Assembly (NCBI GenBank): GCA_036562385.1
Contig: DATCKG010000071.1
Coordinates: 1-64,000, forward strand
From: DATCKG01 sp036562385
GTDB lineage: Bacteria; Bacillota; Sulfobacillia; Symbiobacteriales; Symbiobacteriaceae
Direction of reading: 5' to 3'
Length of the DNA stretch: 64,000 nt
The first letter of the stretch is position 1, and each line of letters opens with the position of its first letter. Shown piece by piece: positions 1-7,051 of this stretch. The notes beneath the pieces are model-generated. The model did no database searches. It saw only the letters and a list, made by a program, of their open reading frames with translations, and had not been told where the DNA came from. Both the position numbers and the translations under genes were made by a program.

Positions 1-331
1 ACTTCTGCCGGGTCAGCTGCGCCTCTCGACGCAGGTTACCAGCGTTGCTGGCGTCCCGGCAGACCTCCCCGGGTAAGAGCACTGACTTTCGCCCCGTACC
101 CGCCCCATCTACTGCACCACCCTTTGGCAGCCCGGGGTTTCGCTGTGTGTTGCCAGCTCACCCAAGTGGTACAGCCTCGTATGGGGTTCGTGTTCCTCGG
201 GTCGTGGTTTTGCCTCCGGCTTCCTTCGGATTCCGTCTCACGACGGACACCCTTGCCTTTGGCTAGCGAACTCGTGCTGCATCGCCCGCAGCGGACTTAC
301 ACCGCTAAGTCAGCGCCCATGCCGGGCGCAC
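1..331 (-). mobile_element. Group IIC self-splicing intron, 5' half (continues off the left edge)
   Basis: Read on the minus strand, the element begins at 331 with GTGCGCCCGGCATGGGC, the classical bacterial group II intron 5' end. It continues with domain I landmarks that I recall from the Oceanobacillus iheyensis class C intron: a CAAGGGTGTCCGT stretch (about 216-204 region), GAGGAACACGAAC (about 201-189) and, further in, TACCCGGGGAGGTCTG (about 79-61), which lies near the domain III/IV junction. The reverse transcriptase/maturase gene and domains V-VI would lie beyond base 1. The intron starts just after the intrinsic terminator of the uracil permease gene, which is the usual target of class C introns. 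Several plus-strand open frames here have no coding support. The class assignment rests on remembered sequence and was not computed. Confidence 0.88.
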
Positions 332-333
332 AA

Positions 334-369
334 CAAAAGCGCCTGCCCCCAAGAAGGGAGCAGGCGCTG
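334..369 (-). terminator. Intrinsic terminator of the uracil permease gene; intron target
   Basis: A 13-base stem (338-350 against 356-368, with one mismatch) is followed on the minus strand by TTTTGTTG. It begins 16 bases after the permease stop codon. The group IIC intron starts immediately downstream, so the hairpin is also the likely insertion-site determinant. Confidence 0.85.
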
Positions 370-384
370 TCCATATTCGCCAGC

Positions 385-1614
385 TTAATCTCCGGCCGAC
401 ATGGCCGGATTGGCCTCGGCCACCTCGGCACGGCGGGGCTGTTCCGGCAGCAGCTTGTTGAGAATGATCCCCACCAGTGCCGCCAGGGCCATTCCTTCCA
501 GCTTCAAGTTGGCGGTGATGGGAATGCTGGCTCCGCCCAGGCCCATCACCAGGATCAGGGCCGCGATGACCAGGTTGCGGCTGTTGCTGAGGTCCACTCG
601 AGCATCCACCATGGTGCGGACGCCGATGGAGCAGATCATCCCGAAGAGGACCACGCTGATGCCGCCCATCACCGGCGTGGGCAAAGACTGCAGGAAGGCG
701 CCCAGCTTGCCCACGAAGGCCATCAAGATCGCGTAGCAGGCCGCGATGCGCAGAATGCCGGGGTCGTACACCCTGGTGATGGCCAGCACGCCCGTGTTCT
801 CCGCATAGGTGGTGTTGGCGGGACCTCCGAGCAAACCGGCCAGGGACGTGGCCAGCCCGTCGCCCATCAAGGTCCGGTGCAGGCCCGGGTCCCGGATCAG
901 ATCCTTGCCGATGACCGCGCCGTTGGTGGTGATGTCACCGATGTGCTCCACCATGGTCACCAGGGCCACCGGTGCGATGGTCAGGACAGCCGACAGGCTG
1001 AACTTGGGCAGCATCAGAGGCGGCACGGCGAACCACGGCGCCGCGGCCACGGCCTGAAGGTCCACCAGCCCGAAGAACAGGGCAGCCACAAAGCCCACCG
1101 CCACACCGGTCAGCACCGGCAGCAACTTCAGGAAGCCCCGGGCAAAGATCGAGGTAATCAGCACCGCCGCCAGCGTAATGGCTGCGACGCCCCAATGCTC
1201 CTGGGCCATGCTGATGGCCGTTGGGGACAGGGACAGGCCGATGACCATAATGATAGGCCCGGCCACCACCGGGGGGAAGAAGCTCCGTACCCTGTCCACG
1301 CCGAAGACCATCACCAGTACCGCCAGGACCACGTAGACCAGGCCGGCCGCCACGATACCTCCGGTGGCATACTCCAGGCCTTCCCGCTGCCCCACCGCCT
1401 GGACGACGGCAATGAACGCAAAGCTAGAACCCAGGAAGACCGGCACTTTCCCCTTGGTAATCAGGTGGAACAGCAGGGTTCCGAGTCCGGCGGTCAGCAG
1501 CGCCACTGACGGGTGCAGACCCGTCAGGAGCGGAACGAGGATGGTCGCGCCGAACATCGCCATGGTGTGCTGCAGGCCAAGGATGAACCGTTGGAGCGTC
1601 GTCACTTGCTGCAT
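385..1614 (-). CDS. pyrP: Uracil permease (NCS2/UraA family)
   Basis: This encodes an inner-membrane uracil:proton symporter of about 409 residues, the normal length for UraA/PyrP. The hydrophobic profile fits the 14-helix NCS2 fold. The family segment NTTYAENTGVLAITRVY is present; it carries the substrate-region glutamate of UraA. A second segment, MVEHIGDITTN, supplies another conserved acidic site. The preceding motif is GGPA where UraA has GGPP. I chose ATG 1614 because AGGAGG (1629-1624) lies 8 bases upstream; the frame stays open to a GTG at 1644, but that codon lies at the foot of the attenuator hairpin. The gene stands alone, not in a pyr operon, and its leader is a PyrR attenuator, so uracil uptake should fall when UMP is abundant. 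Confidence 0.93.
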   Translation of the reverse strand: MQQVTTLQRFILGLQHTMAMFGATILVPLLTGLHPSVALLTAGLGTLLFHLITKGKVPVFLGSSFAFIAVVQAVGQREGLEYATGGIVAAGLVYVVLAVLVMVFGVDRVRSFFPPVVAGPIIMVIGLSLSPTAISMAQEHWGVAAITLAAVLITSIFARGFLKLLPVLTGVAVGFVAALFFGLVDLQAVAAAPWFAVPPLMLPKFSLSAVLTIAPVALVTMVEHIGDITTNGAVIGKDLIRDPGLHRTLMGDGLATSLAGLLGGPANTTYAENTGVLAITRVYDPGILRIAACYAILMAFVGKLGAFLQSLPTPVMGGISVVLFGMICSIGVRTMVDARVDLSNSRNLVIAALILVMGLGGASIPITANLKLEGMALAALVGIILNKLLPEQPRRAEVAEANPAMSAGD

Positions 1615-1644
1615 CAAGTATTCCCTCCTGCTTTCGTGCTGCAC

Positions 1645-1754
1645 AAAAAAAGACCTCTACCGGCGATGGCCAGAGGTCGCGTGGCAGGCACGCCCGCAGG
1701 GGGCGCACATACCATGTGACCTTGGCAGTCTCACGGGACTGCCTTAAAGGTCGC
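1645..1754 (-). promoter_or_regulatory. PyrR-binding attenuator leader
   Basis: On the minus strand a two-part stem runs from 1752 to 1718: outer GACCTT/AAGGTC and inner GGCAGTC/GACTGCC. Its loop region reads CAGTCCCGTGAGACTG, matching the PyrR RNA-binding consensus (AGUCC-N-GNGAG-GYU). It is followed by a terminator, GACCTCT...AGAGGTC and a run of seven T (1678-1645). Known PyrR biology predicts that PyrR-UMP stabilises the binding hairpin and lets the terminator form. No pyrR gene is in the window. Confidence 0.85.
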
Positions 1755-1773
1755 CGGTTTTCAGTTCCTTGCT

Positions 1774-1802
1774 AGTTTAGCACATATCCTTCCGTCTGTC
1801 AG
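1774..1802 (-). promoter_or_regulatory. Sigma-A type promoter for the uracil permease
   Basis: CTGACA (1802-1797) and TAAACT (1779-1774) are separated by 17 bases on the minus strand. They lie just upstream of the PyrR hairpin, giving a leader of about 150 bases. Confidence 0.6.
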
Positions 1803-1864
1803 CACAGCTTGTGCGTTTTTGTGGCCAGCCCGTGATATTGTCACCCTGAAATCGGTCTGTAAAA

Positions 1865-1985
1865 ATGTCACCCATGAACAAGGTGATGGTGACATTGTCG
1901 CAGACTGAATGGAATCGTGCGATTGTCCTGCAGCGGGTCGTGGAGGATCAGATCGTCATTCGGAAGGCCCCAGTGGCTCTCGGAC
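1865..1985 (+). pseudogene. Transposase N-terminal fragment
   Basis: The translation from 1874 (MNKVMVTLSQTEWNRAIVLQ and on) resembles the N-terminal helix-turn-helix of ISNCY-type transposases: a start close to a TLSQ motif, then a recruitment helix ending in ALGLS. After about codon 40 the frame runs into low-complexity Asp/Glu/Ala sequence and stops at 2089 without any catalytic DDE region. The family comes from memory of similar N-termini; a fragment is certain, the exact family is not. Confidence 0.55.
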
Positions 1986-2003
1986 TCAGCGGCTGTGAAG
2001 GCC

Positions 2004-2030
2004 CCGAAGATACCGAAGATGCCGAAGATG
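2004..2030 (+). repeat. 9-bp tandem repeat, three units
   Basis: CCGAAGATA at 2004 is followed by two copies of CCGAAGATG (2013, 2022). The repeat falls at the point where the transposase fragment stops resembling a transposase, so it may mark the deletion scar. Confidence 0.7.
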
Positions 2031-2238
2031 CCGCCAATCGGTGCAGTTGCTCCTTACAGGAAGATAGCATTGATCAGCGTGAACATTAAAATTATCCCAT
2101 ATTTCTGTGAGCGGGGTGACAGAGTATTGGCAATGCAGTAAACTTATAATCCGTGGGCACCGCCACGGGGTGCGACGTCCAATCACGTTGACCTTCGCAG
2201 GCGGATGTGCCAAATACTGAGTGCAGGACGGTGTTATT

Positions 2239-2835
2239 ATGGTGAGAAAGAGGAGACTGACTAGCATCGTCGCTTTGCTCGTACTTGCTGGTGCTCTTGC
2301 AACTGGCTGCGGTAGCTCCTCCGACGGCAGCGGCACCAATACCGTTTCTTCGGGCTCCTCGCAGTCATCCAGTGAGCAGAAGCAAGAAGAGCCGGCCCTC
2401 GGCACCCGCCAGAACCCGGTTCCGATCGGGACTGAGGTGGAGGTCGGCCCTAATTGGCACGTCCAGCTGCTCGAAGTTAACCCCGATGCCTGGTCCGTGA
2501 TCCAGTCCGAGAACATGTTCAACACGCCGCCTGAGGAAGGCAAGCAGTACGTGATGGCGAAGTTCAAGTTCTCCTACGCCGGCGCGGAATCGGGGACTCC
2601 ATGGGTGGATCTGAGCCTCCGGTACCTCGGCAACGACGGCAATACATATTCCTCCGGTGATTGTGGGGTCATTCCTCAGCCGTACACCGACATCGGCGAA
2701 CAATTCCCCGGCGCCTCGGCGGAGGGCAACGTGTGCTGGGCAGTACCGTCCAGTGCGATTTCGGGCGGCTCCATCATCGTCGAGGAGACGTTCTCCTTCG
2801 AGGATACCCGGGTGTTCTTCGCAGGTGCCCAGTAA
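2239..2835 (+). CDS. Secreted lipoprotein, DUF4352-like
   Basis: The product has 198 residues. A basic start (MVRKRRL) and a hydrophobic stretch lead to the lipobox LATGC, with the lipidated Cys at residue 24. A Ser/Gly/Gln/Glu-rich linker of about 30 residues follows, then a compact beta-rich domain. That domain resembles the DUF4352 / telokinin-like fold of Gram-positive lipoproteins: it opens with GTRQNPVPIGTEVEV and has a YVMAKFKFSY strand. Two cysteines, in GDCGV and NVCWA, could form a disulfide. GTG 2221 is an alternative start, but the signal peptide is normal from ATG 2239. The gene is alone, with its own terminator, between two insertion-sequence remnants. Function is unknown; a ligand-binding or sensor role outside the membrane is only a guess. 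Confidence 0.8.
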   Translation: MVRKRRLTSIVALLVLAGALATGCGSSSDGSGTNTVSSGSSQSSSEQKQEEPALGTRQNPVPIGTEVEVGPNWHVQLLEVNPDAWSVIQSENMFNTPPEEGKQYVMAKFKFSYAGAESGTPWVDLSLRYLGNDGNTYSSGDCGVIPQPYTDIGEQFPGASAEGNVCWAVPSSAISGGSIIVEETFSFEDTRVFFAGAQ

Positions 2836-2847
2836 GCCTTTAGAACA

Positions 2848-2883
2848 CGAAAGCCCGGCCAGCCTTCGGCCGGGCTCTTTTGT
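2848..2883 (+). terminator. Intrinsic terminator of the lipoprotein gene
   Basis: The inverted repeat AGCCCGGCC / GGCCGGGCT (2852-2876) is followed by CTTTTGTTT. Confidence 0.85.
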
Positions 2884-3052
2884 TTGGAAAGCCGCCGTAT
2901 TCGGTTGGGAACCGTATCTCGGACGTTCGATTGGGGGATCAATCCGTGCATGTTGTACAGCAAGGAGACAGGATTCATCCATGGCTGGCGATCGGTGCTC
3001 GAGCCAGGTCGCACGCAGCGTCCTTGCTCGCTGGCAGACAGTAGCTACGGAT

Positions 3053-3106
3053 CCCAGGTTTAATCAGGAAGGAACCACTCCCAGGTTTGGCCAGGAAGGA
3101 ACCACC
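3053..3106. repeat. 27-bp tandem duplication at the end of the SMI1 gene
   Basis: Units 3053-3079 and 3080-3106 are identical except for four positions. On the minus strand the duplication encodes the repeated peptide WFLPG / WFLPD at the C-terminus, and the stop codon lies in the second copy read. The 2885-3052 stretch to its left has no gene I can support. Confidence 0.9.
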
Positions 3107-3566
3107 AGCGCCCCTCTTCCCCGCAGAACTTCAGGAGGAACTGCTTGAGACTGGGCGCGGCGTAGTGAGAACCCTTTCCCTCATACCATTCTTCCGGCCC
3201 ATACTCATGATCCAGGAACCAGATGGATCCATCCTCTGCCATACCGACCCAGTTTCCGAAGCCACTCATTTCGCCGATGATGTAATATCTGCGGCCAGCC
3301 GTTCCATCTTCATCGAGCATGTAAGCATGATCCTGAGCAGTATCAAGTTCAGCGACAGAGAACAATTTGAGTGCTCCAACATGATCGTGCCAGGGATAGA
3401 AGAATCCCCCGTTGCTGACCGCCAGGAAGGAGCGATACTCATCTGGTATGGCCTTTGCCTCCAAGAGGCTGTGTGGACAGGGAGGATGCAGTTGGACTTG
3501 GGCTGGCTTGCCGTTCCAGATTCGTGGGAGCGCCGTGCACTTCTTCAACACATCAGTCCAATCCAC
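3060..3566 (-). CDS. SMI1/KNR4-family immunity protein
   Basis: The product has 168 residues. The SMI1/KNR4 (SUKH) pattern is visible: the central IPDEYRSFLAVSNGGFF helix-turn (family core of P-x-x-hydrophobic ... x-NGG) and a strand region with IGEMSGFGNWVGM followed by DGSIWFLDHEYG. The family typically neutralises nuclease toxins of contact-dependent or secreted polymorphic toxin systems. It lies 21 bases downstream of an HNH nuclease tip on the same strand, the usual toxin-then-immunity order. The last nine or so residues come from the local tandem duplication. No promoter of its own is evident. The cognate relationship is inferred from position. Confidence 0.82.
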   Translation of the reverse strand: MDWTDVLKKCTALPRIWNGKPAQVQLHPPCPHSLLEAKAIPDEYRSFLAVSNGGFFYPWHDHVGALKLFSVAELDTAQDHAYMLDEDGTAGRRYYIIGEMSGFGNWVGMAEDGSIWFLDHEYGPEEWYEGKGSHYAAPSLKQFLLKFCGEEGRWWFLPGQTWEWFLPD

Positions 3567-3587
3567 TCGCTTCCCTCCTGCAGCTAG

Positions 3588-3926
3588 TTAGTGCGATACC
3601 GGGGTCTCAAAGTTGGTATTGCCGCTCCCCCACCAGTTGTTGAACAATTTATGATTTGACACGGTGAGTCGGTAACAGTTCGACTTGACATCTTCGCCGC
3701 CCCAGCGAACTGGCTTGATATGGTGGTTCTGGCTCGGCTCAGGTGGGGAAGCCCACCCATTCTCCTCGTACCAGGCTTCGCACAGTTGATCGAACTTCAA
3801 GTAATTGGATGTGCGCTGTGGATTGTACGGCGGCAGGGGGAAAGGAACAGTTCCAGGGCGTCCCACTTCCGAGACCACCGGATACAGCGCACCTTCACCC
3901 CTGGCGAAAGCCAGGGGTGATCCCAT
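3588..3926 (-). CDS. Orphan HNH nuclease tip of a polymorphic toxin
   Basis: The product has 112 residues. An HNH-type motif fills the second half: NHHIKPVRWGGED, then SNCYRL, then VSNHKLFNNWWG. This gives the His-His, Asn and His set spaced as in HNH/endonuclease VII folds. The first 60 residues are Pro-rich with no signal, export or repeat domain. In the reading frame a stop codon lies 15 bases above the ATG, next to an insertion-sequence end at 3949-3957, so the gene looks like the C-terminal cassette of a larger toxin cut off from its delivery domains. It precedes an SMI1 immunity gene. Whether it is expressed is unclear: a plain SD is not visible. Confidence 0.7.
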   Translation of the reverse strand: MGSPLAFARGEGALYPVVSEVGRPGTVPFPLPPYNPQRTSNYLKFDQLCEAWYEENGWASPPEPSQNHHIKPVRWGGEDVKSNCYRLTVSNHKLFNNWWGSGNTNFETPVSH

Positions 3927-3948
3927 GCCAGGTCCATTCTACCATCTC

Positions 3949-3999
3949 GGGGTGACAGAACCACTCACCAGCTTCGAGTGACAAAGTCACCGACGCTTG
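3949..3999. mobile_element. Insertion-sequence terminus remnant
   Basis: GGGGTGACA at 3949-3957 is the same inverted terminus as at 2113-2121, followed by two more GTGAC/GTCAC motifs (3979-3992 region). No transposase remains between this end and rng. It brackets the lipoprotein and toxin-immunity genes together with the remnant at 1839. Confidence 0.45.
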
Positions 4000-4017
4000 A
4001 CATGAAAGCCGCCAGGC

Positions 4018-5718
4018 TCATGGGTTGTTCCCTTGCAGCAGACGCGCCTTGGCATAGGTGCGGTACGTCCGGGTGACCTCCACCTTCACCCGCTGCCCCA
4101 CCAACCGGCCGCCCCCTTCGATGTCCACCACATACCCGTCCAGCCGGGTAATGCCATCCTCGGGGTTGGCGGCGTGCCGCTCATGGACCTGGACCTCCAG
4201 GACCTGCCCCACCCGTACCGGCAGGGCCCGCTCCTCCACCTCGGACCGGGTGCCCAGGGCCCGCAGCCTCATCTCCTCCAGATGGATCTCGCTGTTGCCC
4301 CGGATGTAGATGGTCTTGCCCAGTTCCTCCTCCAGTTGCTTCAGATGGGAACCGCCGGGGCCGATCAGCAGCGACGCCACTGCGGGATGGACTTCCATCA
4401 GCAGCGCCTCGCTGGAGCTGTGTTTCAGGATCCGGCGAATCTCCGCCCGAACCCGTCGGGCCATGGTCTCCTCAGAGAGGACCCTGCCCCGACCGTCGCA
4501 GTAGGGGCAGGGGCGGGTGAGGACGTCGTCCAGGTTCTGCTGGGACTTTTTGCGGGTCATCTCCACCAGGCCCAGCTGGGTCAGCCCCAGCACGTGGGCC
4601 CGAGTGCGGTCCTTCTTGAGCTCCTCCTCCAGGGCCTTCAGCACTTGCTGGCGGTGTTCGTGGACATCCATGTCGATGAAATCGATGATGATGATCCCGC
4701 CGATGTCCCGCAGGCGAAGCTGCCGGGCGATCTCCCGGGCTGCCTCCAGGTTCGTCCGGAAGACGGTGTCGGCCAGGTCGGTACTGCCCACGAACTTCCC
4801 GGTATTGACATCGATGGCGGTGAGGGCCTCTGTCTGATCGATCACCAGGTAGCCGCCGCTTTTCAGCCAGACCCGCCGCTTCAGAGCCTTGTCGATCTCC
4901 AGCTCGACGCCGTAGGCGTCAAACAGCGACTGTTCCCGGTCGACGTACAGCCGGGCCCGTTCCTTCAGGTGGGGCGCGTGCACCTCCAGCAATTCCAGCG
5001 CCCGCTGGTACTCCTCCCGGTTGTCGATCAGGAACTCGTCTACCGAATCGTCAAACCAGTCCCGCACCAGCCGCTGTACCAGTCCCAGGTCCTGATGCAA
5101 CAAGCAGGGCGCCGGCGCCGACGCAGCGCGCCGCATGATCTGCTCCCACGTCCGCTGCAGGAAAGCCACATCCCGGGCCAACTCTTCCTCGGCGGCGCCC
5201 TCCGCCACGGTGCGGACGATCAGTCCCGCACCGGGTGGCTTGATGCGGGCCGCCAGCTGCCTCAGCCGGTCCCGTTCCCGCTCGTCCGTGATTCGCCGGG
5301 AGATGCCGATGTAATCCGCATTCGGCATCAGGACCAGATACCGGCCGGGAAGCGTGATGTGGCGGGTCACCCGGGCGCCCTTGGTGCCGATGGGCTCCTT
5401 GGCAACCTGCACCAGGATCTCCTGCCCCGGACGGACCACATCCTTGATGGTGGGACGGCGGCGGCCCTCGGTCAATTCCTCCTCCCCCTGGCCGGCCAGC
5501 GCGTCATCCACGTAGAGGAAGGAATTGCGCTCCAGCCCGATGTTCACGAAAGCCGCCTGCATTCCCGGCAGGACGTTCTCCACCCGGCCCTTGTAAATGT
5601 TCCCCACCACCCGCTGATGCACGGGCCGCTCCACGAAAATCTCGACGAGGTGGCCGTCCTCCAGAACCGCAGCTCTCGTCTCATCCACATCCACGGTAAC
5701 AAGGATCTGTTTGGTCAC
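4018..5718 (-). CDS. rng: Ribonuclease E/G family endoribonuclease
   Basis: The product of about 566 residues cleaves single-stranded AU-rich RNA in rRNA maturation and mRNA decay. The N-terminal S1 region is seen in VGNIYKGRVENVLPGMQAAFVNIG. The catalytic Mg site is carried by IIIIDFIDMD and the later DRTRAH segment. The zinc-link CPYCDGRG near residue 400 joins subunits in RNase E/G. The C-terminal part ends in a TRAM-like segment (LPVRVGQVLEVQVHERHAANPEDGITRLDGYVVDIEGGG...). GTG 5718 has GGGGG about 7 bases upstream; TTG 5721 is the alternative. It is divergent from marR. In many Firmicutes rplU, rpmA and obg follow; here an accessory zone does. Confidence 0.93.
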   Translation of the reverse strand: MTKQILVTVDVDETRAAVLEDGHLVEIFVERPVHQRVVGNIYKGRVENVLPGMQAAFVNIGLERNSFLYVDDALAGQGEEELTEGRRRPTIKDVVRPGQEILVQVAKEPIGTKGARVTRHITLPGRYLVLMPNADYIGISRRITDERERDRLRQLAARIKPPGAGLIVRTVAEGAAEEELARDVAFLQRTWEQIMRRAASAPAPCLLHQDLGLVQRLVRDWFDDSVDEFLIDNREEYQRALELLEVHAPHLKERARLYVDREQSLFDAYGVELEIDKALKRRVWLKSGGYLVIDQTEALTAIDVNTGKFVGSTDLADTVFRTNLEAAREIARQLRLRDIGGIIIIDFIDMDVHEHRQQVLKALEEELKKDRTRAHVLGLTQLGLVEMTRKKSQQNLDDVLTRPCPYCDGRGRVLSEETMARRVRAEIRRILKHSSSEALLMEVHPAVASLLIGPGGSHLKQLEEELGKTIYIRGNSEIHLEEMRLRALGTRSEVEERALPVRVGQVLEVQVHERHAANPEDGITRLDGYVVDIEGGGRLVGQRVKVEVTRTYRTYAKARLLQGNNP

Positions 5719-5850
5719 CAAACGTCCCCCATCTCCATCTGGGGTTGCACACCGGCGCCACCGCGCACCGGGCAGCCCCGCATCAGCTTCCGCCTCACCA
5801 TCGGCGGTTTTACCAAAATTTCATGTGAAGTATCGAACCGAACCGGAATT

Positions 5851-5879
5851 TTGTACGTATGAACGAATAGAATTATAGG
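5851..5879 (+). promoter_or_regulatory. Probable marR promoter
   Basis: TTGTAC (5851-5856) and TATAGG (5874-5879) are separated by 17 bases. The A/T-rich 5815-5900 stretch also carries the small palindrome TTCATGTGAA (5819-5828), which could be a MarR operator. Confidence 0.45.
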
Positions 5880-5903
5880 CATATTTTTAGTGGGGGTGGC
5901 GAT

Positions 5904-6368
5904 ATGCGTGCAACAATTCCGGTAGATCGGTACACCGCGGAGCTTGACGAACTGCTGCATGCCATGGGCAACCTCACCCGGAGGCAGACTCGTGAAATCA
6001 TGAGCGAGTTTGACGTGACACCGCCCCAGTGTGAGGCCCTCATGGTACTGAAGGAGTACGGCAGCCTGGCAATGGGGGAGCTTTGCCAGAAGGTCGGCTC
6101 CGCCTGCAGCACCGCCACGGACCTGATCGACCGGATGGAGCGCAACGGACTCGTGGAGCGGGTCAGGGACCCGAGGGACCGTCGGGTCATCCGCCTGCAC
6201 ATCACCCCCAAGGGGGAAGAGGTGGTGGAGCGGGTGGTGGAGGCCAGCCGCACCAACCTGGCCCGGAAACTCCAGGGGCTGAGTGACCAGGAGAAAGAGC
6301 GGCTGGTCCAGACCCTGGAGATGCTTCACTACCTGCTGCTGCAGCCCACCTCCGAACCCCGGGCCTAA
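5904..6368 (+). CDS. MarR-family transcriptional regulator
   Basis: The product has 154 residues, with a winged helix-turn-helix of MarR type: the recognition region spans MGELCQKVGSACSTATDLIDRMERNGLVERVRDPRDRRVIRLHITPKG, where the DPxDRR wing is typical. N- and C-terminal helices would form the dimer interface. GGGGGTGG precedes the ATG by a few bases. It is divergent from rng and ends 4 bases inside the convergent DUF2344 gene. No transporter or enzyme target is adjacent, so its ligand and regulon cannot be predicted. Confidence 0.88.
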   Translation: MRATIPVDRYTAELDELLHAMGNLTRRQTREIMSEFDVTPPQCEALMVLKEYGSLAMGELCQKVGSACSTATDLIDRMERNGLVERVRDPRDRRVIRLHITPKGEEVVERVVEASRTNLARKLQGLSDQEKERLVQTLEMLHYLLLQPTSEPRA

Positions 6369-7051
6369 AGGTCCCAGGGAAGCTGAAAGCGGCCGGTTGC
6401 AGGATCCCGCCGCAGCGCAGCCACCCGGTGGACCTGCACCAGGCGGACCGGCTCCAATTCCGGCGCCACCTGTTTCAGGGCCGCCAGCAAATCCGCCGGC
6501 CGCAGACTGCCCTCGGGACCGGCCTGCAGCGTAGCCAGCAATGTGTTTGTGCCTTCTACGATTACATCATACACCTGCCTTCGGACATCCACAGCCGCGC
6601 TACCCTTCTTCCCTTCCCTCTGCATGGTCACCGTCTCACGTTGGAGAAAGGCGTCCACTGCCCGGCGCAGCGCCTGGGGGTCCACCGACCCCAACTCCAG
6701 CGTGAGGCGGTATTTTGCTGCGTTCAGGAGGGACATGAGGGACTGACGCCCCTCCGGGACCTCCCGGGCTGCCACCACCCGGAGGCCCTGGGGCAGGACG
6801 CGGTTGAGGGCCGCCACGAACTGATCCGGATCCATCCGCTCCGCCAGGTCCAGGTCGAAAAACTCCGCTTCACTGCTGGCACCGGTGGCCAGCACCGAGC
6901 CGAAGCTGATCCGAGGATGGGGGTTGAACCCCTGGGTGTAGGCCACCGGCAGACCAGCCCGGCGGAAGGCCCGCATCAGGGTGCGCTGCACGTCCAGATG
7001 CGAAAGGAAACGAAGCAGGCCCTCTTTGGCAAACTGCACCCGCATTCTCAT
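6365..7051 (-). CDS. TIGR03936/DUF2344 radical SAM-associated protein
   Basis: The product has 228 residues. The N-terminus MRMRVQFAKEGLLRFLSHLDVQRTLMRAFRRAGLP and the YTQGFNPHPRISFG motif are the signature of this family, which nearly always accompanies the TIGR03960 radical SAM protein encoded just upstream. Its start overlaps that gene's stop by four bases (ATGA), indicating translational coupling. The biochemical role is not established. The frame is open further upstream, but the coupled ATG fits the family length. Confidence 0.88.
   Translation of the reverse strand: MRMRVQFAKEGLLRFLSHLDVQRTLMRAFRRAGLPVAYTQGFNPHPRISFGSVLATGASSEAEFFDLDLAERMDPDQFVAALNRVLPQGLRVVAAREVPEGRQSLMSLLNAAKYRLTLELGSVDPQALRRAVDAFLQRETVTMQREGKKGSAAVDVRRQVYDVIVEGTNTLLATLQAGPEGSLRPADLLAALKQVAPELEPVRLVQVHRVAALRRDPATGRFQLPWDL

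Larger units (their letters stand above)
1839..2121. mobile_element. Internally deleted insertion-sequence remnant (ISNCY-like)
   Basis: The stretch is bounded by TGTCACCC at 1839-1846 and its inverse GGGTGACA at 2114-2121, with a second direct TGTCACCC at 1866. It holds only the first 40 or so codons of a transposase. At about 283 bases it is far too short to be a full element and reads as a decayed or MITE-like derivative. No target-site duplication is obvious. Confidence 0.55.

Noticed and set aside
45..1509. Plus-strand frames over the intron and permease
   Set aside because: They overlap structured intron RNA or lie antisense to the permease, and the translations are low-complexity.
1986..2567. 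A minus-strand frame opposite the lipoprotein gene
   Set aside because: No start signals, no family, and it is antisense to a gene with a clear lipobox and terminator.
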